Below, piece after piece: positions 7,713-14,529 of a stretch of 19,552 bases of DNA. How positions within the stretch are numbered: position 1 is the stretch's first letter; every line of letters begins with the position of its first letter. The notes beneath the pieces are model-generated. The model had not been told where the DNA came from. It saw nothing but the letters and a program-made list of their open reading frames with translations, and ran no database searches. Source of the DNA: Candidatus Heimdallarchaeota archaeon (GTDB taxonomy: Archaea > Asgardarchaeota > Njordarchaeia > Njordarchaeales > JAMOTR01); the NCBI GenBank assembly GCA_027068385.1, contig JAMOTR010000085.1, forward strand, positions 1-19,552. The letters run 5' to 3'. The position numbers and the translations under genes are program-made.

Positions 7713-9608
7713 ATGATAGTTACCTTTAAACAACAAACGTTAGAAACTAAGAAACCGCAATTCTCGATCGTCGATCACGAAATCAGCGAGGACCTATACG
7801 GACTCGAGGGTCCCGTAATATTCGTAAAACGGCTATCTCCCGAAAGGATCATAGCGGCTACCTCGAAGCTCGTATATCTCATACAGGTCGGGCGCGGCCT
7901 TAAGATAACAAAGACCATAGAGCGGCCCCGCGGCGCTGTGTATATCGACGCTACTCCTAAGAGGATCGTGTTCGGTACTCCTAATGAGGTAATAGTGACG
8001 GACTTAGACGGCAACAAGCTCTTCTCGATCCCTCTAAGGATACCCGCTTTAGCCGTAGCCGCTTATCGCGAGTACATAGGAGTAGCGCATGAGAATCAGA
8101 TAGACGTGTACGCGGATGAGATCAAAGTGTCCTCGATAGAACTCTATAACCCGACCGTGCTTAGAATCATTAAACACAGGAGGCGCGGGATGCTCGTAGC
8201 CGGGTCGAGCTCGGGTCGCCTTCTCTTATATGATCTCAGTACTAAGCGCTTTAGGACCTATAAGATGCTAAACGAGCCCGTGAAGCACATCGCGGCCCTC
8301 TCGGACGGTCATACCATTACGGCCGTAGCGTCCTCAGAAACGGACGTTTCTATAATAAGAGTAATGGGCTTTACCCCTTACTCCAGGAGGAGTTTCTCGG
8401 TATCTCGCGTGGACTCTTTAGCTATAGGGAACGACGGAGTATACGTAGGCTCGGGAGAATTCGTTTCGATATTCTCTTTCGGAGGGTCGAGGATCAGGAG
8501 TTTCCAGGCCCACGTATCGCGCGTATCGAGCATGGACGTGAGGCCTATACTAGTGACGGGATCCGAGCTAGGCGGAATAGCTGTACGGGATATGGGAGTA
8601 AAGCGCTTAGGAAAGCACGTGGTACATCTTTCTTCCGCCTCCACGCTCTTCGGATACGTAAACGACGGTCGTCTCTTCCGGACCTCTGACGGTCGCGTAA
8701 GACGGATGCGCGTCGGAATCGTAAGATCGTTAGACATCTCCCCCGGGCGTATGGGCGTGTTCGCTACGGATAAAGACGTGAGGGAAGTGACGGGAACGAG
8801 GACGCGTTATGTAGCGGAGGAACCTTATGAGATCGTCTCCGTATCGAGGACCACGATAGCCTTATCAAAGGATAACAAGGTACTCGTAAATTATAGGAAC
8901 CGCAAGGAGACGCTCGAGTTCCCGGATAAGGTAAGGGGCTTGAAGGTATACGATCTTGTAGATAAGACCTATCTATCCGTAGCGTCGGACAAAGTATACG
9001 TATATGAACTCCCGAGGAAAAGGATCGCGCTCACGATCGAAGAGAGAGCTAAGGACTTAGATATGACCGCGATATACGGTGTACCTATATTAGCTATTCT
9101 GGGCGAGCGCGTGAAACTTCGGGACGTGAAGAACAAGAGAGTCTTAGCCACGTTCATGCGTACGGGTAAGAAAGTACGCTTAATTCGGTCCTCTAATAGG
9201 CTATTCCTCGTCATTATAGGGGATAAGGTACACGTGTGGGACGTAACGGACGTGAATCGCGCGGGTGAGGCTATTATAAGCTTGGAGGCTTCGGACGCGG
9301 CCGCCCATCCTAAAGGCCTCGCTATAGGAACCTACGGCCTTAAGATAGCCTCTTATAAGGGTAGTAAGGAGTCCACGATACGCGCCTCTCGGGGAATAGA
9401 GGCCGACTTTAAGCTCGAGGGCTTTACGGACATCAGCGCATTCTTAGAGAATCCGGGGAAGGAGCTCCTTAAGGCTATGCGTGAAGGTACCTTAGGAGAA
9501 CTCATTAACACGCTCGTGGATCGCGGGATAGCTAGGGTAGTAGGAACGATCGTTATAATAGATCTAGAACCGAAAGAGACGGAAGGACTACAGAGGATCT
9601 ACCGGTAA
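7713..9608 (+). CDS. WD40-like double beta-propeller protein of unknown function
   Basis: This 631-residue soluble protein is built of many short strands in a repeating pattern. Typical units are hydrophobic-strand, GSSSGRLLLYDL (about residue 167-178) or GDKVHVWDV (about 505-513), and similar VYVYEL and VIVTDL strands. Blades recur every 40-45 residues, enough for two seven-bladed propellers (about 30-580). The last 50 residues are different: a helix-rich tail (ISAFLENPGKELLKAMREG) and a final strand. No signal peptide or membrane helix is seen. Propellers of this kind are protein-binding scaffolds or sensors. Its close spacing to the ATPase/nuclease gene suggests that the two work together. 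The 3' end overlaps the convergent gene by 21 nt. Confidence 0.85.
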   Translation: MIVTFKQQTLETKKPQFSIVDHEISEDLYGLEGPVIFVKRLSPERIIAATSKLVYLIQVGRGLKITKTIERPRGAVYIDATPKRIVFGTPNEVIVTDLDGNKLFSIPLRIPALAVAAYREYIGVAHENQIDVYADEIKVSSIELYNPTVLRIIKHRRRGMLVAGSSSGRLLLYDLSTKRFRTYKMLNEPVKHIAALSDGHTITAVASSETDVSIIRVMGFTPYSRRSFSVSRVDSLAIGNDGVYVGSGEFVSIFSFGGSRIRSFQAHVSRVSSMDVRPILVTGSELGGIAVRDMGVKRLGKHVVHLSSASTLFGYVNDGRLFRTSDGRVRRMRVGIVRSLDISPGRMGVFATDKDVREVTGTRTRYVAEEPYEIVSVSRTTIALSKDNKVLVNYRNRKETLEFPDKVRGLKVYDLVDKTYLSVASDKVYVYELPRKRIALTIEERAKDLDMTAIYGVPILAILGERVKLRDVKNKRVLATFMRTGKKVRLIRSSNRLFLVIIGDKVHVWDVTDVNRAGEAIISLEASDAAAHPKGLAIGTYGLKIASYKGSKESTIRASRGIEADFKLEGFTDISAFLENPGKELLKAMREGTLGELINTLVDRGIARVVGTIVIIDLEPKETEGLQRIYR

Positions 9609-10283
9609 ACTTTTTAAAAATCGAACGGCTTCGAACTCCATCACGATCATATTTTCTCCAACGATCCTAGCGTCTTTTAGTATCACCTCTTCCCTACCCA
9701 TCATCATCGCGGCCGCGTATGCGAGGATGAACGGTAGCACGGTTCCCGCTAACATCTGTTCGTCCACTTTTATCGGGTATACAGACCTCACTATGATCTT
9801 ACGCCCCTCGATCTCGACGTTAAGCTTCGGGTTATACGGGTTCCTAGACATCTCAGAAACGAGCCGGAGTACCACCTCATTAGGACCTTTGAACGACTTT
9901 ACGAGCTCGCGAGCGATATACTTTATGAACGATTTTACGGCATCTCCTAGTAACGATCTAAGCGTCTTTCTAATCGCTATCATGGCGACTTTTAAGGCCT
10001 TATCGACCTCCTCCTCGCTGGGCTTTCTTATGTATATCCGGTTCTCGTCATGATCCACGTTCGTGATCCTAACCGCGTCGATGCATCCGATTTTCCTTCT
10101 AATTTTTAGTCTATCGCCCTCCTCGATCATGTTTATGCCGTACATATACGCGAACCCATATATTACTAGGTCCTCATCATGGAGCTCCTTCCTAGCTTCG
10201 TCGAATATTCTATTTAAAAGCGCGTGAGCGGCTTCACCCATAAGCTCGCATAAAGCGTTTATACCTATCTCTCCGAGAGACAT
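9588..10283 (-). CDS. Unknown alpha/beta protein, family member B
   Basis: This 231-residue protein resembles genes A (782-1486) and C (14030-14494). Its C-terminal half has a helix (VVLRLVSEMSRNP), a short strand pair (KLNVEIEGRKIIVRS), a long hydrophobic helix (LPFILAYAAAMMMG), then VILKDARIVGENMIVMEFEA. C has the parallel run VISDAKIAGDAFEFRL after its own hydrophobic helix. The N-terminal part (1-85) has helices and a small beta hairpin (RNIYIRKP-like, about 75-85). The hydrophobic helix is not long or hydrophobic enough to be called a membrane anchor with confidence. A TATA-like box (10301-10310) lies about 22 nt before the ATG. The 3' end overlaps the propeller gene. Function is unknown. 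Confidence 0.8.
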   Translation of the reverse strand: MSLGEIGINALCELMGEAAHALLNRIFDEARKELHDEDLVIYGFAYMYGINMIEEGDRLKIRRKIGCIDAVRITNVDHDENRIYIRKPSEEEVDKALKVAMIAIRKTLRSLLGDAVKSFIKYIARELVKSFKGPNEVVLRLVSEMSRNPYNPKLNVEIEGRKIIVRSVYPIKVDEQMLAGTVLPFILAYAAAMMMGREEVILKDARIVGENMIVMEFEAVRFLKSLPVDPL

Positions 10284-10300
10284 TTTACTGAATGAAAAAC

Positions 10301-10310
10301 TAAGATATTA
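10301..10310 (-). promoter_or_regulatory. TATA-like box for family member B
   Basis: The minus strand reads taatatctta, centred about 22 nt before the ATG at 10283, which is consistent with a leaderless or near-leaderless start. Confidence 0.4.
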
Positions 10311-10408
10311 TTGATCATCGCCTCCCCTATTTAGGTTAAAGTTTTTGATCGCCCCTATTAAGGAAGCTCTAGTTTTGTTTATCGCATTTTATCTAAAAAA
10401 TCCTAAGA

Positions 10409-10423
10409 AATTAATCAAAAATA
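10409..10423 (+). promoter_or_regulatory. TATA-like box for the secreted sequon-rich protein
   Basis: An AT-rich stretch (aattaatcaaaaata) lies about 20-33 nt before the ATG at 10442. The rest of the 158-nt divergent gap (10284-10441) shows no other feature I can name; no C/D-box guide RNA motifs were seen. Confidence 0.4.
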
Positions 10424-10441
10424 TGGTGTGATAATCAGAAC

Positions 10442-11149
10442 ATGAAGATCGCGCCTTTTATAATATTAGGACTAATCATTTTCGCCTCCGCGGCTTCCGC
10501 GAGCATAGATAACGTCGCTCGGGTAGAGCAGAAAGGATATGTAACGTACGACGGATGGGTCTACTTCTTCGGCTTTAATAGCACCTTAAAGATAGTCTTA
10601 AAGTACCTCAACTATACTGAAGTCTCCGAAGGCGTGTATAACGTTACCATAGAGAAGGACGATTATATGCAGGGCTCTCGGGATAACGACACCGATACGA
10701 TAACGCGGAACTTCACCGACACGGCCCGGCTCGGCACTTTCGAGGAAGGATATCCTCTGTTCGATAACAACAGGTATCAGGACGCTATAGACGAGGTTAA
10801 GAACTTCATTAACGAGGAGTACGGACTCAACCCCGAGGTTTCCTCCGAGTATAAGATAACCGTAGGCGATAAGACGTTCACCGTAGTTAAAGTGAAGGCG
10901 GAGAACGATACCTTTAAGATCGAGGTGGAGATGGCGATACACGCCGGATTCGTATCTTATTTGTACTTACGGAGTAACAACACTAAGGTAGGTTACGAAC
11001 TAAAAGCTAGCGACACGAACGTTGAGGAGGTCAAACCTCAGCCGACCGGAGGGTCCGTGCGGTTCGTGGTCGGGGCCTTAATTATAGCGCTCGTCGTAAT
11101 AGCGGCCGTGTTATACTACGCTAAGACCAAAGGGGCCGCTCAGGCTTGA
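10442..11149 (+). CDS. Secreted, C-terminally anchored, sequon-rich surface protein
   Basis: The 235-residue protein starts with a signal peptide (MKIAPFIILGLIIFASAASA, cleavage likely near residues 20-22). It ends in a membrane helix (about 207-226, FVVGALIIALVVIAAVLYYA) followed by the short basic tail KTKGAAQA. The part between is exported and holds seven N-x-S/T sequons (N46, N57, N67, N82, N90, N155, N179), so heavy N-glycosylation is plausible. This exported part is acidic and beta-rich. The layout is that of a cell-surface or substrate-binding lipid-free anchor protein of archaea, but I recognise no family. It is a single-gene unit: the divergent gene lies upstream and tRNA-Leu downstream. 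Confidence 0.85.
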   Translation: MKIAPFIILGLIIFASAASASIDNVARVEQKGYVTYDGWVYFFGFNSTLKIVLKYLNYTEVSEGVYNVTIEKDDYMQGSRDNDTDTITRNFTDTARLGTFEEGYPLFDNNRYQDAIDEVKNFINEEYGLNPEVSSEYKITVGDKTFTVVKVKAENDTFKIEVEMAIHAGFVSYLYLRSNNTKVGYELKASDTNVEEVKPQPTGGSVRFVVGALIIALVVIAAVLYYAKTKGAAQA

Positions 11150-11199
11150 TTTTTAAATAAATACACTCCACGCGTATTACGTCGTAAAAGCGGAATGAG

Positions 11200-11213
11200 T
11201 TTTTATTTTATTT
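11200..11213 (+). promoter_or_regulatory. TATA-like box for tRNA-Leu
   Basis: The run tttttattttattt lies about 19-31 nt before the mature 5' end of the tRNA at 11231. This is the expected position for an archaeal tRNA promoter. Confidence 0.55.
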
Positions 11214-11230
11214 AAGAGCAACTATTAAGG

Positions 11231-11319
11231 GCGGGGGTGGCCGAGCCTGGTCAAAGGCGCGGGGCTCAGGACCCCGTCCCGAAAAGGGTGCCCGGGTTCA
11301 AATCCCGGCCCCCGCACCA
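11231..11319 (+). tRNA. tRNA-Leu(CAG), intronless, CCA encoded
   Basis: This is a class II tRNA with a long variable arm. The acceptor stem GCGGGGG (11231-11237) pairs with CCCCCGC (11309-11315), followed by A73 and an encoded CCA (11317-11319). The anticodon stem CGGGG/CCCCG encloses the loop CTCAGGA, giving anticodon CAG at 11267-11269, which reads the Leu codon CUG. The T arm is CCGGG-TTCAAAT-CCCGG. The extra stem (about 11277-11291) fits tRNA-Leu. No intron follows the anticodon. Confidence 0.96.
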
Positions 11320-11339
11320 TTCGGACCGAGAGATCGGAT

Positions 11340-11349
11340 CTTATAATAG
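11340..11349 (+). promoter_or_regulatory. TATA-like box before the EMC3-like gene
   Basis: The run cttataatag is centred about 21 nt before the ATG at 11365, between tRNA-Leu and the gene. It could drive the downstream plus-strand run independently of the tRNA. Confidence 0.4.
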
Positions 11350-11364
11350 GGGCGAGTTATATGC

Positions 11365-11907
11365 ATGGACATCTATACGACACCGGGAAGCACACTCTTG
11401 ATTTTACTAGCGGCGATAGTTATCTCAACGTTCTACGCTCGGTATAACAGTCGCGACGTAAGGATGCGCTACGCGATGATCACGATGAAGGAAAAGATGA
11501 ACGAATTAAAGAAGTATCAAAAACGCTTTAAGGAGACTCAGGACGAGCGTTACCTACAAAAGATGAATCGTATCCAAAACGACCTCCTTGAGCTCCAAAG
11601 ACAAGTGTATATGTATCAGATGACGCGCATGGTCGCTTCTATGGCCGTATTCTTCACCCTCTACTACGTACTTTCTCTCATATACGGGCGCTCCCCCGTA
11701 GCTTATGCTCCCTTTAGGATCCCCCGCGATATTCGGAGCGTGCCCGTAGAATACAACGGTAGGATAATTTCGGGCCTCACGTTCATAGGCCGGTACTTCT
11801 TAAGCTCCCTTACGTTATCCCTAGTCACTCAAATGATACTCGATAAGGTAAACAGGAACAACTTAAAGAAGGGCCTTAAGCGCCTCTTTTCCCGAGTTTT
11901 TCTTTAG
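11365..11907 (+). CDS. EMC3/TMCO1-type (DUF106) membrane protein, Oxa1 superfamily
   Basis: This 180-residue protein has the archaeal DUF106 layout. An N-terminal membrane helix (about 9-27) is followed by a charged coiled-coil segment (about 35-82, KEKMNELKKYQKRFKETQDE). Two more helices come at about 86-108 (MTRMVASMAVFFTLYYVLSL) and 137-160 (FIGRYFLSSLTLSLVTQMIL). Family members are Oxa1/YidC/EMC3 superfamily insertases that help small membrane proteins enter the bilayer with N-out topology. The coiled coil after the first helix is the ribosome- or substrate-facing part. It heads a plus-strand run reaching the DHH gene; a gap of 28 nt separates it from the next gene. Confidence 0.88.
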   Translation: MDIYTTPGSTLLILLAAIVISTFYARYNSRDVRMRYAMITMKEKMNELKKYQKRFKETQDERYLQKMNRIQNDLLELQRQVYMYQMTRMVASMAVFFTLYYVLSLIYGRSPVAYAPFRIPRDIRSVPVEYNGRIISGLTFIGRYFLSSLTLSLVTQMILDKVNRNNLKKGLKRLFSRVFL

Positions 11908-11935
11908 TTATTAAGCGAACCTTCGATAATCATGC

Positions 11936-12523
11936 ATGCCCGACGTCTATCCTATTAGAATATATGTACTAAAGCGGAACCCCTCTAATCCCGAAAGTAG
12001 CGAGATGATGCCCTCCGAGGGTATTCCCGCTTACCGGGATATAAAGCGTATATATCAGATAGGAGCTCACGCGTTTAGGGACGTTTCCGAGCTCTACTAT
12101 GAATTGTTGGAGAAGGGCTCAGCGATATACGGGCCCGCGTTCACGATAGAGAAGAAGAAGGGGGACGATAAGGTAAGAGCCTTAGTTTACGTTACTACCG
12201 AATACGATATACGCGCCTTCGTGGAGCCCGTCCCGCTGGAGGAGTTCACGAAGAAGGAGGACTATGAGTTCTTTAGGGTATCCTACATAAGCGATAGGCT
12301 CGTGAAGATCACCGGAGCGCTATATCCCTATTATCTCGTAGAGCCCGGGGAGATGTTTTACATACCTTATACGTATTCCTTCGCGATAGCCTTAAGGAAA
12401 ATACGCTTCCGCGGCCTCCTGTTAAGGCTCGGTAAAATCGAGGAGTTCGATAAATATAGGCCTCTACTAGAGGGTATAAACGAGGGAGTCGACAAGCTAA
12501 TTATAAAGCCCGTTGAGGAATAA
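11936..12523 (+). CDS. Unknown protein between EMC3-like and eL40 genes
   Basis: This 195-residue soluble alpha/beta protein has no signal peptide or membrane helix. It starts MPDVYPIRIYVLKRNPSNP and continues with mixed strands and helices. The middle contains an aromatic-rich segment (ITGALYPYYLVEPGEMFYIP, about 127-146). The C-terminus is a helix ending in VDKLIIKPVEE. I see no catalytic motif and do not recognise the family. It lies 28 nt after the EMC3-like gene and 38 nt before eL40, so it may share their transcript. Confidence 0.75.
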   Translation: MPDVYPIRIYVLKRNPSNPESSEMMPSEGIPAYRDIKRIYQIGAHAFRDVSELYYELLEKGSAIYGPAFTIEKKKGDDKVRALVYVTTEYDIRAFVEPVPLEEFTKKEDYEFFRVSYISDRLVKITGALYPYYLVEPGEMFYIPYTYSFAIALRKIRFRGLLLRLGKIEEFDKYRPLLEGINEGVDKLIIKPVEE

Positions 12524-12528
12524 TTAGA

Positions 12529-12540
12529 ACTTAAAATATA
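12529..12540 (+). promoter_or_regulatory. TATA-like box before the eL40 gene
   Basis: The run acttaaaatata is centred about 27 nt before the eL40 ATG (12562). If it were used, transcription would begin about at the ATG and leave out the ribosome binding site at 12549-12557. The two signals are therefore alternatives; the ribosome binding site suggests co-transcription with the genes upstream. Confidence 0.35.
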
Positions 12541-12548
12541 GGTTCTTC

Positions 12549-12557
12549 GAGGTGATC
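12549..12557 (+). promoter_or_regulatory. Strong ribosome binding site for eL40
   Basis: GAGGTGATC is complementary to the anti-Shine-Dalgarno end of archaeal 16S rRNA. It ends 4 nt before the ATG at 12562. It is the best ribosome binding site in the window and fixes the start of the 67-codon gene. Confidence 0.7.
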
Positions 12558-12561
12558 GTCT

Positions 12562-12765
12562 ATGGCCTCCGAGCTCAGTCGCGAGGTGGCGGTGAAGAGA
12601 TTACTAAAGGTTAAGATATGCATGAACTGCAACGCTAGGAACCCTCCGAACGCTAAGTACTGTAGAAAGTGTAAAAGTAGGCGCTTAAGGCGGAAGAAGT
12701 TTAGGTTAGAGAAGCGAATTTTTCCCGGGAAGTCTTTTTATAATACCTATAAGGTGGTTGTATGA
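12562..12765 (+). CDS. rpl40e: Large-subunit ribosomal protein eL40
   Basis: The short basic protein has a zinc ribbon C20-x2-C23-x10-C34-x2-C37 (ICMNCNARNPPNAKYCRKCK) followed by RRLRRKKFR, the archaeal eL40 signature. eL40 sits on the large ribosomal subunit. The usual archaeal protein is about 50 residues; this one has some 17 extra residues (GKSFYNTYKVVV-like tail). The codons for this tail include a TATA-like run (tttttataata, about 12734-12744) placed about 20-27 nt before the HIT gene start. The stop overlaps the HIT ATG by 4 nt. Confidence 0.92.
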   Translation: MASELSREVAVKRLLKVKICMNCNARNPPNAKYCRKCKSRRLRRKKFRLEKRIFPGKSFYNTYKVVV

Positions 12766-13166
12766 CGTGTGTATTCTGTTCTATCGTAAAAGGAGAGATT
12801 CCGGCACATATTGTTCTCGATCGGGATCGCGTTATGGCGTTTCTAGATATAAACCCAGTAGCGCCCGGACATACTTTAGTAATACCTAAGGAGCACTACG
12901 AAAATATCTTAGAGGTACCCAAGGACGTCCTAGCCGAGCTCATGGAGGCCGTAAAAGCCGTCTCTAAGGCCCTTATAAACTATGGATACGAAGGAGTGAA
13001 CGTACTTTCTAACGTCGGACCCGCGGCCGGACAAGTGATCATGCACGCTCATATACACGTAATACCAAGAAAGAGCGGAGACGAGCTATTTAAGCGGCCT
13101 AAGACTCAAAGGGCCTCCGACGAGGAGCTCTCTAAGATCGCACAGGAGTTGAGGAGATTAATATGA
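12762..13166 (+). CDS. HIT-family (histidine triad) nucleotide hydrolase/transferase
   Basis: The 134-residue protein carries the histidine triad H95-A-H97-I-H99-V near the C-terminus, with the active-site nucleophile being the second-to-last triad residue in this family. An N-terminal C3-x2-C6 pair probably helps bind zinc, as in many HIT hydrolases. The conserved core FLDINPVAPGHTLVIPKEHY lies at about 27-46. Family members hydrolyse dinucleoside polyphosphates or adenylyl conjugates such as AMP-lysine. The length is typical. The ATG overlaps the eL40 stop and is preceded by a purine-rich site (aaggtgg). The stop overlaps the next ATG. Confidence 0.93.
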   Translation: MTCVFCSIVKGEIPAHIVLDRDRVMAFLDINPVAPGHTLVIPKEHYENILEVPKDVLAELMEAVKAVSKALINYGYEGVNVLSNVGPAAGQVIMHAHIHVIPRKSGDELFKRPKTQRASDEELSKIAQELRRLI

Positions 13167-14149
13167 AGTACAAGCGCGTAGCGGTACATCGCGAAGATTT
13201 AGACGGCATTTCGTGCGCGGCGTTAATCTTACGTAAGGCGATGCTCGAAGGGGAAGAACCTCCGGAGATATTGTTCTTAAGCATACGCGAGGTGATGGAA
13301 TATCCGGAGACGATAGACCTAGCCGCGGACTTGCCCAAGGGGCCTAACGTGATACGTAACGTCGATCACCACGACTCTAACTATCAGAGGTTATTAAAGG
13401 AGGGTAGGCTCACAGAAGAGGATGCGATAGATCCTAAAGCTCCGTCCGCGGCTCAGGTGCTTAAGACTTATCTCGGACTCGATGGAGATCCTATAGCGGA
13501 GGAGATCGTAGAGATGGCGAACATAACGGATACGGGAGGACAAACCGAGGAAACGATTCCCGCATCGAAGATCATATCGGTGTATCGTAAGAACCCCGAT
13601 GTACTCTTAAGGCTCGCGTGGGCGCTAGCTAAGTATGGTAAGAGGTACCTACAGGACGAGGAGATAAGGAAGTTACGGGAAAGCATAAAGAAGGATCGGG
13701 AGGATCGGTACGCGTATCTCGATAGGAAGCTCTCTGAACTTTCTAATCGCGCTAAGCGTTTAATATTATACGTCTCGGAAGTGCCTAGCTACGCTCGTTT
13801 CGACATACCGCGCCTTCTGTTCTCAAAAGGGGCGGAACTAGTAGCGTTACTTTATAACACGGAGCACGGCTATCGTCTTTCGTTACGCTCCGCGGGGCCT
13901 TCCGTAAGATACATAGCTGAAGCTCTCGGAGGAGGAGGACACGAACAATCGGCGGGGGCGTTGATCGGAAAGGACGAAAAGAGGTTACTAGAGACCATCG
14001 GATTCATAGCGAAGGAGCGGGGAGACGTATTATATTCCGAAATAAAAAAGCCCTCGGATAGGAAGGAGTCTGAACTCGAAAGCGTCTCCGGCGATCTTAG
14101 CGTCCGATATTACGAACTTTTTGTTACCTCTCTGTCTCGCTTCTTCTAA
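13163..14149 (+). CDS. DHH-family phosphoesterase (RecJ-like/nanoRNase type)
   Basis: This 328-residue phosphoesterase has the DHH motifs. H9 and D12-x-D14-G form motif I (HREDLDG), D56 lies in AADLPKG, and V67-D68-H69-H70 is the signature (VDHHD). A DHHA1 domain with GGGGH (256-260, GGGGHEQSAGA) follows. Such archaeal proteins are manganese-dependent exonucleases, oligonucleotide hydrolases or cyclic-dinucleotide hydrolases; which one cannot be told here. The start overlaps the HIT gene (ATGA) and has an upstream GGAG-like site. The last 40 residues go beyond the DHHA1 domain, and their codons overlap the convergent gene by 120 nt, so the true stop could be earlier if the frame has an error. 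Confidence 0.9.
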   Translation: MKYKRVAVHREDLDGISCAALILRKAMLEGEEPPEILFLSIREVMEYPETIDLAADLPKGPNVIRNVDHHDSNYQRLLKEGRLTEEDAIDPKAPSAAQVLKTYLGLDGDPIAEEIVEMANITDTGGQTEETIPASKIISVYRKNPDVLLRLAWALAKYGKRYLQDEEIRKLRESIKKDREDRYAYLDRKLSELSNRAKRLILYVSEVPSYARFDIPRLLFSKGAELVALLYNTEHGYRLSLRSAGPSVRYIAEALGGGGHEQSAGALIGKDEKRLLETIGFIAKERGDVLYSEIKKPSDRKESELESVSGDLSVRYYELFVTSLSRFF

Positions 14150-14494
14150 TACTATCGCGACGATCGTTAGCGGTATCATCACCGCGGGTATATTTCTTCC
14201 CTCGGACAACCTCGTGATCACCTTGTAAGTGCCGTCTTCCTTCTGAACCTTTATCTCCATATCGAGGCCTAACCTTCTACTAATATCCCTCGAGGCGTTC
14301 TCTACGAACGCCCCGAAGTCCTTAATGTCTATCTTCGAGGCGTTCTTAAACTCGTCACATAGTATCTCACGTATGTGCTTCGCTACCTGTAAGGAGATCG
14401 CTATCAACCCCTCTTGTCCCATGTTCTCTTCTAGTACGTCCTCTAACGCTCTTAGGAAATGTACGAGAAACTTAGACTCGTTATACTCCGACAT
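14030..14494 (-). CDS. Unknown alpha/beta protein, family member C (short)
   Basis: This 154-residue protein is the shortest of the A/B/C set. It starts with helices (LVHFLRALEDVLEENMGQ), then LGLDMEIKVQKEDGTYKVIT forms a strand pair. A hydrophobic helix follows (VMIPLTIVAIVLEEARQRG, about 105-123), then VISDAKIAGDAFEFRLLP, closely parallel to the end of member B (VILKDARIVGENMIVMEFEA). No catalytic residues are obvious. Its 3' end overlaps the DHH gene by 120 nt, and a 35-nt gap separates its ATG from the divergent Thg1-like gene. Function is unknown. Confidence 0.78.
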   Translation of the reverse strand: MSEYNESKFLVHFLRALEDVLEENMGQEGLIAISLQVAKHIREILCDEFKNASKIDIKDFGAFVENASRDISRRLGLDMEIKVQKEDGTYKVITRLSEGRNIPAVMIPLTIVAIVLEEARQRGNKKFVISDAKIAGDAFEFRLLPIRGLFYFGI

Positions 14495-14502
14495 AATTTC
14501 AG

Positions 14503-14510
14503 TATAGATA
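14503..14510 (+). promoter_or_regulatory. TATA-like box for the Thg1-like gene
   Basis: The run tatagata is centred about 24 nt before the ATG at 14530. It lies inside the 35-nt divergent gap, so transcription is probably leaderless. Confidence 0.45.
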
Positions 14511-14513
14511 ACT

Positions 14514-14524
14514 TCTCTATAGGG
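14514..14524 (-). promoter_or_regulatory. TATA-like box for family member C
   Basis: The minus strand reads aatccctatag, centred about 25 nt before the ATG at 14494. It partly faces the plus-strand box at 14503-14510, so the two promoters must be tightly coupled or exclusive. Confidence 0.4.
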
Positions 14525-14529
14525 ATTAC

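Noticed and set aside
8378..8737. A 119-codon minus-strand frame within the propeller gene
   Set aside because: The plus-strand frame shows regular propeller strands through this stretch. The minus frame is Thr/Pro/Ser-rich shadow sequence.
10284..10441. A C/D-box guide RNA or riboswitch in the largest intergenic gap
   Set aside because: No RUGAUGA/CUGA box pair or stable repeat structure could be found by eye. The gap is accounted for by two AT-rich promoters.
11270..11292. A tRNA intron or second tRNA in the tRNA-Leu locus
   Set aside because: The anticodon stem closes perfectly without an insert, and the extra sequence is the normal class II variable arm.
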